From the NCBI GenBank assembly GCA_021106775.1, contig JAIOTL010000443.1, positions 1-15,832 on the forward strand: 15,832 bases of DNA, in the 5' to 3' direction. The DNA comes from Planctomycetota bacterium. GTDB taxonomy: Bacteria > Planctomycetota > UBA8742 > SKZP01 > JAIOTL01. The translations under genes and the position numbers were made by a program. The notes under the pieces were generated by a model that was not told where the DNA came from, did no database searches, and saw nothing but the letters and a program-made list of their open reading frames with translations. Below, piece after piece: positions 8,204-15,046 of the stretch (positions within the stretch are counted from its first letter, which is position 1; each line of letters opens with the position of its first letter).

Positions 8204-8695
8204 ATGAAAATGCTGCAAATCTTAATCCTGCTAATCATCAGCATTGTTGTCATGAGCTGTTCATGCGATCCTGATATTCCGACGAATGTTGTTTTGGATT
8301 CGCCGGAAAAAACTATTGAGCTTTTGCGAATCAGCATAAAATATGATGATGTGAAACATTTTTATTATTGTCTTGCGATGGAAATTCAAGAGAAATACAG
8401 CTATTTCGAGGTGTCATCGGGATGGGAAGAAGTGAAAAAGCAGTTCGAAATAAATCCTGAAGATGTCAAGATGCTGGAAGTCAAATATCTTGATACTTCC
8501 CCTTTTCCTGAATACAAAGCTGCCTACATAATCGCGGAATATACAAACACAGATGGCAAAATTCTACGCGAGCAATTTCTGTTTTTAAGACAACCTGGAT
8601 TTGATAAGGATGGCAACGAGATTTTCAACTGGAAAATATATTATCCGTTCAAAGATTATCAGGGCGTCGATATTCTCACCCTCGAAGCTGATTAG
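8204..8695 (+). CDS. putative lipoprotein of unknown function, second of a tandem pair
   Basis: A 163-residue protein with a lipoprotein signal: MKMLQ, a hydrophobic core and VMSC as lipobox. The mature domain mirrors its upstream neighbour: SPEKTIELLRIS, DVKHFYYCLAMEIQEKY, GWEEVKKQF, EVKYLDTSPFP, IIAEYTN, REQFLFL and WKIYYPFKDYQG. The shared order of FYY, W-E-x-x-K, YL-x-x-SP, FLFL and W-x-x-Y(Y/F)P points to a tandem duplication followed by divergence. It lies 37 bp after its partner with a good GAGGA ribosome site before the ATG, so the pair is probably one transcript. No enzyme motif is visible. It sits 89 bp upstream of pyrG, which has its own candidate promoter. The stop is TAG. Confidence 0.82.
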   Translation: MKMLQILILLIISIVVMSCSCDPDIPTNVVLDSPEKTIELLRISIKYDDVKHFYYCLAMEIQEKYSYFEVSSGWEEVKKQFEINPEDVKMLEVKYLDTSPFPEYKAAYIIAEYTNTDGKILREQFLFLRQPGFDKDGNEIFNWKIYYPFKDYQGVDILTLEAD

Positions 8696-8734
8696 TTGGT
8701 AAATCAGAAATTGAACTTTAATTTGAATGTACTC

Positions 8735-8763
8735 TTGAAATTTATGGTTGATTGCGTTATCAT
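8735..8763 (+). promoter_or_regulatory. candidate sigma70-type promoter of pyrG, followed by a T-tract
   Basis: -35 TTGAAA (8735-8740), a 17-bp spacer and -10 TATCAT (8758-8763). A run of seven Ts (8766-8772) covers the place where transcription would begin, followed by the ribosome site AAGAGG (8774-8779) and the ATG at 8785. The tRNA promoter at 12843-12871 has the same -35 word and spacer length. Confidence 0.5.
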
Positions 8764-8784
8764 CATTTTTTTCAAGAGGTTGAA

Positions 8785-10404
8785 ATGACAAAATTCATCA
8801 TCGTTACCGGCGGTGTTGTTTCATCTCTCGGCAAAGGCATCGTCTCAGCCAGTGTCGGCATGCTCCTCAAACAGCATGGTCTTCGTGTAACAATGTTAAA
8901 GTTCGATCCATACATCAATGTGGATGCGGGTACGATGAATCCTTTTCAGCATGGCGAAGTATTCGTTACCAACGACGGCGGTGAAACTGATCTTGATCTT
9001 TGACATTATGAGAGATTTATCGATGTACCCATGACGAAGGCGTCCAACGTAACCAGCGGCATGGTTTATAATTCCGTGATTTCGCATGAGCGTAAAGGCA
9101 CTTTCGATGGTGCCTGCGTACAGGTTGTGCCGCATATTACCAATGAAATCAAACATAGACTAAACCTGCTTGCCAGCGATGATGTTGATGTCGTTATTGC
9201 TGAGGTTGGCGGAACTGTCGGTGATATCGAATCTCAACCTTTCCTCGAAGCGCTTCGCCAATTTAGAATCGACGTTAAAAACGAGAACATCGCATTCCTG
9301 CATCTTACACTGATTCCGTATCTGTCAGCCGCGGGAGAGTTGAAAACCAAGCCGTCACAGCATTCAGTGATGAAACTGCGTGAAATCGGCATTCAGCCTG
9401 ACGTTTTGCTGGTGCGAACACAGATGAAAATCACAAAAGATGTTCGCTCGAAACTTTCACTTTTTTGCAGTGTGGACGAAGAACATGTCATTGAAGTCCC
9501 GGACGTGGATTACAGCATTTATCAGGTTCCGCAGATGCTGCACAATCAGAAACTCGACCAAATACTCGTTGACAGACTTAACTTGAAAACTCAGCCGCTT
9601 GACCTCAAACGCTGGGAAGACATGCTCTACAAGCTGCGCAACCCCAAAACAAGTGTAACAATCGGCGTTGTCGGAAAATACATCGAGCTAAAGGACGCGT
9701 ATAAATCTATTTATGAATCGCTTGGACATGGCGGGATTGCAAACAATATTTCCGTTCATATCAAGCGAATCAGCTCGGATACTCAGCTTGAGTCTGAAGC
9801 ATTAAAGATTATTAAGGAATTGGATAATGTTGATGGTATTTTAATTCCCGGCGGGTTTGGTCAGCGCGGTATCGAGGGTAAAATCTGCGCGGTGAAATAC
9901 GCACGTGAAAATGGAATACCGCTTTTCGGCATATGTCTCGGTTTACAGTGTATGGTTATTGATTTTGCACGAAATATAATCGGGTACAAAGACGCTAATT
10001 CAAGCGAATTTAACAAAGATACATCATCGCCGGTGATACATCTCATGCTTGAGCAGGAAACCATCGAGATAATTGGTGGAACAATGCGACTGGGTGCGTA
10101 TGATTGCGAAATCGATAAAGAGTCATTGGCTTTTAGGGCATATAAACAGGAAAAAATATCTGAACGGCATCGGCATAGATATGAGCTTAATCATGTGTAC
10201 GAGGAAGATTTTATCAAGCACGGCATGAAGTTGAGCGGTCGCAATCCGCAGACTCAGCTTGTTGAGATAGTTGAGCTACCTTCGCATCACTGGTTCCTCG
10301 GCGTTCAATTTCATCCTGAGTTCCAGAGCCGTCCGACAGTCGCTCATCCGCTTTTCAGGTCTTTTATCGAAGCAGCATCGAAATATCGCAAATCCAAATC
10401 ATAA
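8785..10404 (+). CDS. pyrG: CTP synthase interrupted by one in-frame TGA at codon 73
   Basis: CTP synthase makes CTP from UTP, ATP and glutamine. The full-length frame is 540 codons, close to the 545 residues of the E. coli enzyme. The synthetase domain starts with [20 protein letters not shown] and includes [20 protein letters not shown] and the Mg-binding ETD. The glutaminase domain starts near residue 290 ([16 protein letters not shown]) and keeps its triad: cysteine in FGICLGLQ, and His and Glu in FHPEF. Codon 73, glycine in DLDLGHYERF of other enzymes, is TGA (9001-9003). Everything after it continues in the same frame without another lesion. The best start is the ATG at 8785 with AAGAGG upstream, not the ATG at 8752. 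As written the gene would yield a 72-residue stub, plus possibly a product from the ATG at 9031 that lacks the nucleotide-binding N-terminus. Confidence 0.92.
9001..9003 (+). other. in-frame TGA replacing a conserved Gly codon in pyrG
   Basis: The reading is Leu-Asp-Leu-TGA-His-Tyr-Glu-Arg-Phe, where the family has glycine. A single G-to-T change turns GGA into TGA. The next base is C, a context known to make UGA leaky in bacteria. It could be a sequence error, a true mutation or read-through. Confidence 0.9.
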
Positions 10405-10418
10405 TTGTTTCATCCCGT

Positions 10419-10440
10419 TGTCATTCCTGCGAAAGTAGGG
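10419..10440 (+). repeat. half copy of the GTCATTCCTGCG palindromic repeat
   Basis: GTCATTCCTGCGAAAGTAGGG matches one arm of the elements at 12474-12556 and 14914-14993 (GTCATTCCTGCGAAAGCAGG), with one base differing in the stem. The other arm is absent, so this is a truncated copy. Confidence 0.7.
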
Positions 10441-10460
10441 CTGAAACGGAAAATCAGAGC

Positions 10461-10820
10461 CGTTTTCATAAGAAAACGCGAGAACTCTAAAGAACTCGAT
10501 TCATGGGAATTGTTGTAATTTCGAGGGCTTGTGCCCTTGCCCTGTTTGTTACCAAACAGGCTCCGATTCATTTTTCCTACGAAAAATATTTTTTCTCGTT
10601 CCCAAAGTCCGCTTTGGAAATGAACTTATTCGCGAAACTCTGTTTCGCACACAAACAGAGTTTGTAATGTAAGTGTGTTCCCAAACAGAATTTGGGAACA
10701 AGTGAAACGGTGGTTGAGCGGAGTCGAAACCACAAACGATACCTGAGGTGGTTGAGGTTCTCGAAACCACAATGTTACGTGTTGCCTTTGAGAACGCTGC
10801 CTTCGAGAACCTCAGGCAAC
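10461..10820. repeat. array of about eleven short perfect hairpins
   Basis: Consecutive inverted repeats with loops of 3-5 nt: CGTTTTC (10461-10478), AGGGC (10524-10537), CCTGTTTG (10541-10560), ATTTTTC (10570-10587), CCAAAG (10602-10617), GCGAAAC (10632-10648), ACAAAC (10651-10665) and TGTTCCCAAA (10676-10700), each given by its left arm. Two related elements with longer loops follow: GTGGTT...AACCAC at 10710-10733 and 10748-10770. Last is a larger one at 10781-10820 (GTTGCCT...AGGCAAC) that encloses a direct repeat, TGCCTTTGAGAAC / TGCCTTCGAGAAC. The cores of the sixth and seventh hairpins (AAACTCTGTTT and AAACAGAGTTT) are exact reverse complements, so some units are related. Confidence 0.85.
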
Positions 10821-11089
10821 GTTTCTTCATTCTTGGCAAGGGGGCGTGTATCAGCGAAAAAGAACGATACAAGCAGTTGTATGATTGCAGTTCGTCCATA
10901 TTTGTTGCCAAATTGATTTCATACCAAATGAATAGCAAAGTACAGCAAATTTATCTGCACAACACCTGCAAAACGCTAACTATCGCTAAATTGATGCCCT
11001 GCGCCCTCTTCAAGATTTTCAACAGTCGGTTTGGGTTAAAGGATTGGGCAGTTCCGCCGATTAATATGCATACTTTATAAGATTGACTG

Positions 11090-12397
11090 ATGATACTCGA
11101 AAAAATCATAAAACTGCTGAAAACCTACAATTTATGGTGGTGGGGATTGCTGACCGTGGGTATTTTATTGCCCGTGTTTACATTACTGCTCAGCTTTAAT
11201 TGCTTCGTAATTCTGCAGGACAATCCTGATACTATTCAATCTCTTGACAAGGGTAAGTTAATATTGAGTGCGCTATTGGTTTCCAGCATGTGTGCGATGT
11301 TGAGTCTTGCGGTGATAATACTCTGGCTGAAATGCAACAGTCGAGAGCAATATTATGTCTTTGAGCTTGACCGACTGCAGGATTATCTTGATTACAGTAA
11401 CCAGATAATCTCGGAGCTGCAGGAGCAAAACGAGATGCTTGCTGCGATGCGTGAAATTTCAAGGGTTTTAGCTCGTGATATTGACCTGAAAAATCTGCTT
11501 CCAGAAGTTATGACAATCATCCGTGACTACGCAGAACCCGAGAGTGCCGCGATTTATCTCCCAAAAGGGAACGGAAAATACGAGATTAAATGTGCCCTAA
11601 TTCGAGGAAAAATTCTCAACAATCCTGATTTCGATTATCCAACAAACGAAAATGTTGTCAAAGCGCTTGAGTGCAGACAGGTTCAAAAGGATATTTCAGA
11701 CAAACGACTCGTCCTTTACATACCGTTTGAGCTTGAGGAGAATATTTTGGGGATATTCCAGCTTGCAAGCGAGACACCGGACAAAGACCCTGACAGAATC
11801 AAGCTTTTCACGACTCGGATAACGAGTTTTATTCAGCACATCGCCCTTGTCGTCAAACATATGATGCTTTTCGACCGTGCTACACGTGATGGGTTGACAA
11901 AGTTGTATAATCGAAGGTATTTCGACCTTCAGCTTGAACGCTGGATTGCCCTGTCCAACCGAAAAAGTACGCCTTTGTCGCTGATTCTTGTGGATATCGA
12001 CCATTTCAAGCGTGTGAACGATGAGCATGGACATCAGTCGGGCGATATCATCCTTACGAGGGTTTCTGACATTATTCATCAGGAAATTCGTCAGATGGAT
12101 GCTGCCTATCGGTATGGCGGCGAGGAAATCGTGATTATTTTACCTCAGACCACTCTGCCCGAAACAAGCATAATTGCTGACCGTATTCGCAAAAGTATTG
12201 AAAAAGGCGTGTTTACAAGCGTAAATGAGAAAATTCTGCGGGTAACAGCAAGTGCGGGGATTGCGGAATATGAATTTGATGAATCGAAAAGTGATTTTAT
12301 CGAGCGCGTTGATGCTGCGCTCTACAAAGCCAAAGCTGACGGCAGAAACCGAGTCTGCGAAAGCGTCTGCCAACGTCCGAAATCCGATGTCGCATAA
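11090..12397 (+). CDS. membrane-bound diguanylate cyclase with GAF sensor domain
   Basis: A 435-residue signalling protein predicted to make the second messenger cyclic di-GMP from GTP. Two membrane helices (about 17-42 and 57-81) enclose a short outside loop. A coiled coil (about 88-120) leads to a GAF-type sensor domain (about 120-255). The catalytic GGDEF domain covers about 262-425, with RDGLTKLYNRR (266-276), VDIDHFKRVND, and the active-site motif GGEE (343-346, the common GGEEF-type variant). An RxxD motif (RQMD, 334-337) lies five residues before it and matches the inhibitory I-site, so product feedback is likely. The ATG at 11090 has no clear Shine-Dalgarno, but it places the first helix correctly. 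It stands alone between repeat-rich regions. Stop TAA. Confidence 0.93.
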   Translation: MILEKIIKLLKTYNLWWWGLLTVGILLPVFTLLLSFNCFVILQDNPDTIQSLDKGKLILSALLVSSMCAMLSLAVIILWLKCNSREQYYVFELDRLQDYLDYSNQIISELQEQNEMLAAMREISRVLARDIDLKNLLPEVMTIIRDYAEPESAAIYLPKGNGKYEIKCALIRGKILNNPDFDYPTNENVVKALECRQVQKDISDKRLVLYIPFELEENILGIFQLASETPDKDPDRIKLFTTRITSFIQHIALVVKHMMLFDRATRDGLTKLYNRRYFDLQLERWIALSNRKSTPLSLILVDIDHFKRVNDEHGHQSGDIILTRVSDIIHQEIRQMDAAYRYGGEEIVIILPQTTLPETSIIADRIRKSIEKGVFTSVNEKILRVTASAGIAEYEFDESKSDFIERVDAALYKAKADGRNRVCESVCQRPKSDVA

Positions 12398-12412
12398 TTG
12401 AATATTGATTTT

Positions 12413-12449
12413 GTCATTGCGAGCAAAGCAAAGCAATCTCGCGAATTCC
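12413..12449 (+). repeat. GTCATTGCGAGC-type palindromic repeat
   Basis: GTCATTGCGAGCAAAGCAAA followed by GCAATCTCGCGAA; the arms GCGAG / CTCGC form a hairpin with a 14-nt loop. Repeats with very similar sequence are widespread in unrelated bacterial genomes (established knowledge, from memory). It is distinct from the neighbouring GTCATTCCTGCG family but shares the GTCATT end. Confidence 0.65.
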
Positions 12450-12473
12450 ATCGATTGTTTCATATACACTCCG

Positions 12474-12556
12474 TGTCATTACCAACTTGATTGGGAATCC
12501 AGCTGAAGTTATACAGTTTAACGAATTTCTGGATTCCTGCTTTCGCAGGAATGACA
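12474..12556 (-). repeat. VIPAKAGIQ-type palindromic element, copy 1
   Basis: An 83-bp element bounded by TGTCATT and AATGACA. Each end is a hairpin arm of about 27 bp: one contains CCAACTTGATTGG, the other CCTGCTTTCGCAGG, and both finish inward with the shared word GGAATCCAG or its complement. The core between the arms (about 25 bp) differs from that of the copy at 14914-14993, which lies in the opposite orientation. Translated, the right arm gives the peptide VIPAKAGIQ, well known from spurious proteins in many genomes. Confidence 0.85.
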
Positions 12557-12639
12557 GGGACAGCATTTTCAGCAACAAGGATGATTTTCAATGCTGTTTG
12601 TTGGTTGAAAAAAGCAGAAAGTCTGTCCAACAAGGTTTG

Positions 12640-12728
12640 TGGTGCCAGAGGAGGGACTCGAACCCTCAAGGGAAGTAAATCCCGGTGGATTTTGAATCCA
12701 CTGCGTCTGCCAATTCCGCCACTCTGGC
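12640..12728 (-). tRNA. tRNA-Leu (anticodon CAA)
   Basis: A class II tRNA of 86 nt plus an encoded CCA (12640-12642). The acceptor stem GCCAGAG pairs with CTCTGGC and the discriminator is A. The anticodon stem GTGGA / TCCAC encloses TTCAAAA, so the anticodon is CAA (12692-12694) and reads UUG. The long variable arm (GGGA-TTTA-TCCC-like) is typical of leucine tRNAs, and the T-arm is GAGGG-TTCGAGT-CCCTC. It lies 27 nt after the tRNA-Ala gene and is probably cut from the same transcript. Confidence 0.96.
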
Positions 12729-12755
12729 ACTTTATGTCAATGCGTAGATGGTAAA

Positions 12756-12831
12756 TGGTGGAGAAGAAGGGGTTCGAACCCTCGACCTCTAGAGTGCGAT
12801 TCTAGCGCTCTCCCAGCTGAGCTACTCCCCC
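12756..12831 (-). tRNA. tRNA-Ala (anticodon CGC)
   Basis: A 76-nt tRNA with an encoded CCA (12756-12758). The acceptor stem GGGGGAG / CTTCTCC contains the G3-U70 wobble pair that marks alanine tRNAs. The anticodon stem CTAGA / TCTAG encloses ATCGCAC, giving anticodon CGC (12796-12798), which reads GCG. The D-arm GCTCAGCTGGGAGAGC and T-loop TTCGAAC are standard. It is the first gene of a two-tRNA unit with tRNA-Leu. Confidence 0.96.
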
Positions 12832-12842
12832 GCTTTCATCGG

Positions 12843-12871
12843 TTTATAACACTTTTCCACACAAATTTCAA
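12843..12871 (-). promoter_or_regulatory. promoter of the tRNA-Ala/tRNA-Leu unit
   Basis: Minus-strand -35 TTGAAA (12866-12871), a 17-bp spacer and -10 TATAAA (12843-12848). The -10 ends 11 bases before the 5' base of tRNA-Ala, so the leader would be only a few bases long. This is close to the sigma70 consensus and well placed. Confidence 0.6.
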
Positions 12872-12963
12872 AAGCTAAATCCGCTTTGCAATCCAATTTT
12901 CCACAAAATTCTAATGCTCTAAAATTTTACAAAGGTTGCTCAAATTACTTGGTTTATTAAAAA

Positions 12964-13186
12964 TAACCCCCCACCGAATTAACTTCGCCTGCTGGCTCGT
13001 TAAATTCGACTCCCCCACAAGGGAGGAGTGATAAGAAGTGTACAACAATTCCGGGATGTGAATCATCCTCTCTTTGTCCGTAACTTGTCTGGGGTATGAG
13101 TGAAATCCAGCGAATTACAATCACCCTCCCCTTGTGGGAGGGTCGCAGAACGCAAGCGAAGCGCAGCTTGATGCAGGGAGGGGTTA
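12964..13186. repeat. MITE-like element with about 70-bp imperfect terminal inverted repeats
   Basis: The left arm (12964-13032) begins TAACCCC and ends with CCCCCACAAGGGAGGAGTGAT. The right arm (13120-13186), read in reverse, begins TAACCCCTCCCTGCATC and ends with CCCTCCCACAAGGG, then GAGGGTGAT. The shared CCACAAGGG core and TAACCCC end show they are related. The right arm also contains its own hairpin, CCCTCCC / GGGAGGG. The central 87 bp are unique and have no gene. The outer CCCTCCCACAAGGGGAGGG motif resembles repeats common in many bacteria. No transposase is present in the window, so any movement would need one in trans. Confidence 0.7.
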
Positions 13187-13278
13187 CTTGCAACATTATC
13201 GGTTTCAAAAGATTTTCGAACTCGTGCCGTTAATTTGCGTTAACACAAATACATGAAATCTGTTGAGCAGGAAAAATC

Positions 13279-14844
13279 ATGAAATTCCGCATATTTTCCC
13301 TTCTGTTAATCTTCTGTCTTTTCCTCGGTTGTAGAGATGATAAACCACAGACGACAAAGGTCGAGGATGAAAATACTGACATTATTGAGCCACCAGCAAT
13401 TGAAAAGCCGACAATTCCTTCTGAATCAGATTTGATGAATCGAGAATTTAGAAAAGAACCCAGATCCAGTAATGGAATTATTGATTATCTGAACAAACTG
13501 AAAGAATCTGAATTGAAAGCTAAAAACGAAGTAATTCAGCCAAATAAAATTGTGCCGGTTAAGATAGAAAAGATTTATGAGCCAAATCCTTCATTGCTTG
13601 GATTATATTGGCTTGAAGACCATCAAAACGATGACGGTTCGTGGTCGTCAAAAGGTTTCCACGACCAATGCGGCACTGTGAAAAGACCAATTAAAGAGAT
13701 TTATGGTGGTAGAGGAAAAACATTTGAATACAAAATGTTCAGAAAGGGGGAATGTTCGAATAAAGACGGCAGCGACGATTCCGGGCAATCTTTCAGTAAC
13801 GAACTCGTTACCGGGCTTGCGCTGCTTGCTTATATGAGCTGTGGATATACTCATGAAGACGGTGAATTTAAGTCTGTAGTGAAAGAGGGATTGCGTTACC
13901 TGATGAAAGCTCAGCACGAGAATGGAAGTTTTAAAGCAAATACTAATAATTATCCGATGATGACGTATTCTATTTGCACGTTTGCGATGGCTGAGGCATA
14001 TGCGATGACTGCTAATCCGAAGTTGAAAAATTCATCGAAATATGCGTTGAAATACCTGGTAAATTCGCAAATTAAGGATAAAGATGGAAAATACATGGGT
14101 TGGAGTAAAAAAGATACTAAATTGCCGGTTGACCCAATGGTTACAAGCTGGGTTATGATGGCACTAAAAAGTTGCAGAGTTGCTGGTTTAAGTTTTCCAA
14201 AGCATTGTTGGGATGGAATATTGAATTATTTCGCAAGCATCACGACGATTAAGGATGGTGTCGCTTACTGCGAACCGCAAGTAAAATATATGCCAAAAGG
14301 AAGCGAAAACTTTGTAAGAATGCCCATCTTCGAAGCAGCGTACTCTCTTTGCCATCTTTACCTTGGAAGAAAAAGAAGCAAAGATTTATATAAAAGTCTC
14401 ATGCAGCCGTTGAAAAATGTAAAGAATTGGATTTCTGACGAACATCCCGAGAAGATTGACTTCATGTACTGGTATTTCGCCCTTCAAGCCATGGGGCAAT
14501 ATCAGGGAAAATATTATTGGAAATGGGAAAGCAAAAAGATTGATACATTATCGGTTATGCAAAGGATTGCGAAGGAAGACAGAGGGAAATGCGTTTATGG
14601 CTCATGGGATTCGATTGATGCATGGGGAAAAGTTGGTGGACGGGTCTATACAACAGCAATGTGTTATATTGTATTAACAACCTGGTTTCGAACATGGGGA
14701 ATGGATTATAGCACTGGTGCTTCAGACGATTGGGAAGGTATTTCCCCAAAGAAGAAATCTCCGGTAAAGCAGAAAAAGGAAAAAAATGAAGCGGAGAAAA
14801 AAGCTGAGGAAAAGGATTGGAAAGAATCCTGGGGTGACTGGTAA
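13279..14844 (+). CDS. lipoprotein with squalene-cyclase/prenyltransferase (alpha/alpha toroid) fold
   Basis: A 521-residue predicted lipoprotein: MKFRIFSLLL signal, lipobox LFLGC with Cys18, then a disordered Pro/Glu-rich linker to about residue 100. The domain at about 105-475 has repeated helix pairs ending in QW-like motifs: WLEDHQNDDGSW (111-122), YLMKAQHENGSF (207-218) and YLVNSQIKDKDG followed by GW (259-275). These are typical of the prenyltransferase/squalene oxidase repeat superfamily. The cyclase acid motif DxDD is not seen, so hopanoid synthesis is unlikely; a binding or scaffold role outside the cytoplasm is more plausible. The tail (about 489-514) is a Lys/Glu-rich stretch. Similar proteins are frequent in Planctomycetes. 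The ATG at 13279 is preceded by AGGA (13269-13272). The gene stands alone between repeats. Stop TAA. Confidence 0.85.
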   Translation: MKFRIFSLLLIFCLFLGCRDDKPQTTKVEDENTDIIEPPAIEKPTIPSESDLMNREFRKEPRSSNGIIDYLNKLKESELKAKNEVIQPNKIVPVKIEKIYEPNPSLLGLYWLEDHQNDDGSWSSKGFHDQCGTVKRPIKEIYGGRGKTFEYKMFRKGECSNKDGSDDSGQSFSNELVTGLALLAYMSCGYTHEDGEFKSVVKEGLRYLMKAQHENGSFKANTNNYPMMTYSICTFAMAEAYAMTANPKLKNSSKYALKYLVNSQIKDKDGKYMGWSKKDTKLPVDPMVTSWVMMALKSCRVAGLSFPKHCWDGILNYFASITTIKDGVAYCEPQVKYMPKGSENFVRMPIFEAAYSLCHLYLGRKRSKDLYKSLMQPLKNVKNWISDEHPEKIDFMYWYFALQAMGQYQGKYYWKWESKKIDTLSVMQRIAKEDRGKCVYGSWDSIDAWGKVGGRVYTTAMCYIVLTTWFRTWGMDYSTGASDDWEGISPKKKSPVKQKKEKNEAEKKAEEKDWKESWGDW

Positions 14845-14913
14845 AAAAATCGGGGTAAAATGCTTGAATTGATGTGAAAAATGAGTAATATCATTACGCT
14901 GAGTTCGAAAATT

Positions 14914-14993
14914 TGTCATTCCTGCGAAAGCAGGAATCCAGTGGTATACTTAATATCGCGGATTCTGGATTCCCAATCAAGTTGGGAATGACA
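14914..14993 (+). repeat. VIPAKAGIQ-type palindromic element, copy 2
   Basis: An 80-bp element in opposite orientation to the copy at 12474-12556. The left arm contains CCTGCGAAAGCAGG and the right arm CCCAATCAAGTTGGG, bounded by TGTCATT and AATGACA. Both arms are almost identical to those of the other copy, while the central 25 bp differ. It sits between the cyclase-fold gene and the ferredoxin gene. Confidence 0.88.
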
Positions 14994-15046
14994 CAAAAGA
15001 TATTTTTCAAACACAGTATGGACACTTCACAAATATTGAGGGCACC

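Larger units (their letters stand above)
10405..11089. other. 685-bp gene-free region packed with palindromes
   Basis: No convincing gene lies between pyrG and the GGDEF gene. The open frames here (for example 10549-10938 minus and 10748-11080 plus) run across palindromes, look like no protein family and lack ribosome sites. The left part holds half of a GTCATTCCTGCG-type repeat (10419-10440) and then at least ten separate hairpins to 10820. From 10821 to 11089 I see no hairpin array and no clear gene; a promoter for the downstream cyclase gene may lie there. Confidence 0.75.
12832..13278. other. 447-bp non-coding region between the tRNA pair and the cyclase-fold gene
   Basis: It holds the tRNA promoter (12843-12871), an AT-rich spacer with two TTTTCCACA words (12854-12862 and 12897-12905) near the tRNA start, the inverted-repeat element at 12964-13186, and a short leader for the downstream gene. 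A frame at 12957-13208 on the minus strand runs across the inverted repeat and is not credible as a gene. Confidence 0.75.

Noticed and set aside
9001..9060. Selenocysteine insertion at the pyrG TGA
   Set aside because: The family has glycine there, not cysteine, and I see no convincing SECIS-like hairpin just after the codon.
8785..10404. Genetic code 25 (UGA read as glycine) as explanation for pyrG
   Set aside because: TGA is the natural stop of the lipoprotein gene at 8164-8166, with the next gene and its ribosome site directly behind. No other gene in the window has a sense TGA, and GGA is used freely for glycine.
10461..10820. CRISPR array
   Set aside because: The hairpins are not direct repeats of one sequence with regular spacers, and no cas gene is present.
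10549..10938. 129-codon minus-strand open frame between pyrG and the GGDEF gene
   Set aside because: It runs through the palindrome array, so its sequence is dictated by hairpins; there is no ribosome site and no recognisable family.
10748..11080. 110-codon plus-strand open frame just before the GGDEF gene
   Set aside because: It begins inside a palindromic repeat, shows no domain or signal features, and has no ribosome site. A small real gene cannot be fully excluded.
12561..12633. Intrinsic terminator after tRNA-Leu
   Set aside because: There are 7-bp inverted repeats (CAGCATT / AATGCTG and TTGTTGG / CCAACAA), but loops are 22 nt and no U-run follows on the minus strand.
12460..12669. Open frame with the peptide VIPAKAGIQ
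   Set aside because: This is translation of a palindromic repeat and part of the tRNA-Leu gene, a well-known source of false proteins.
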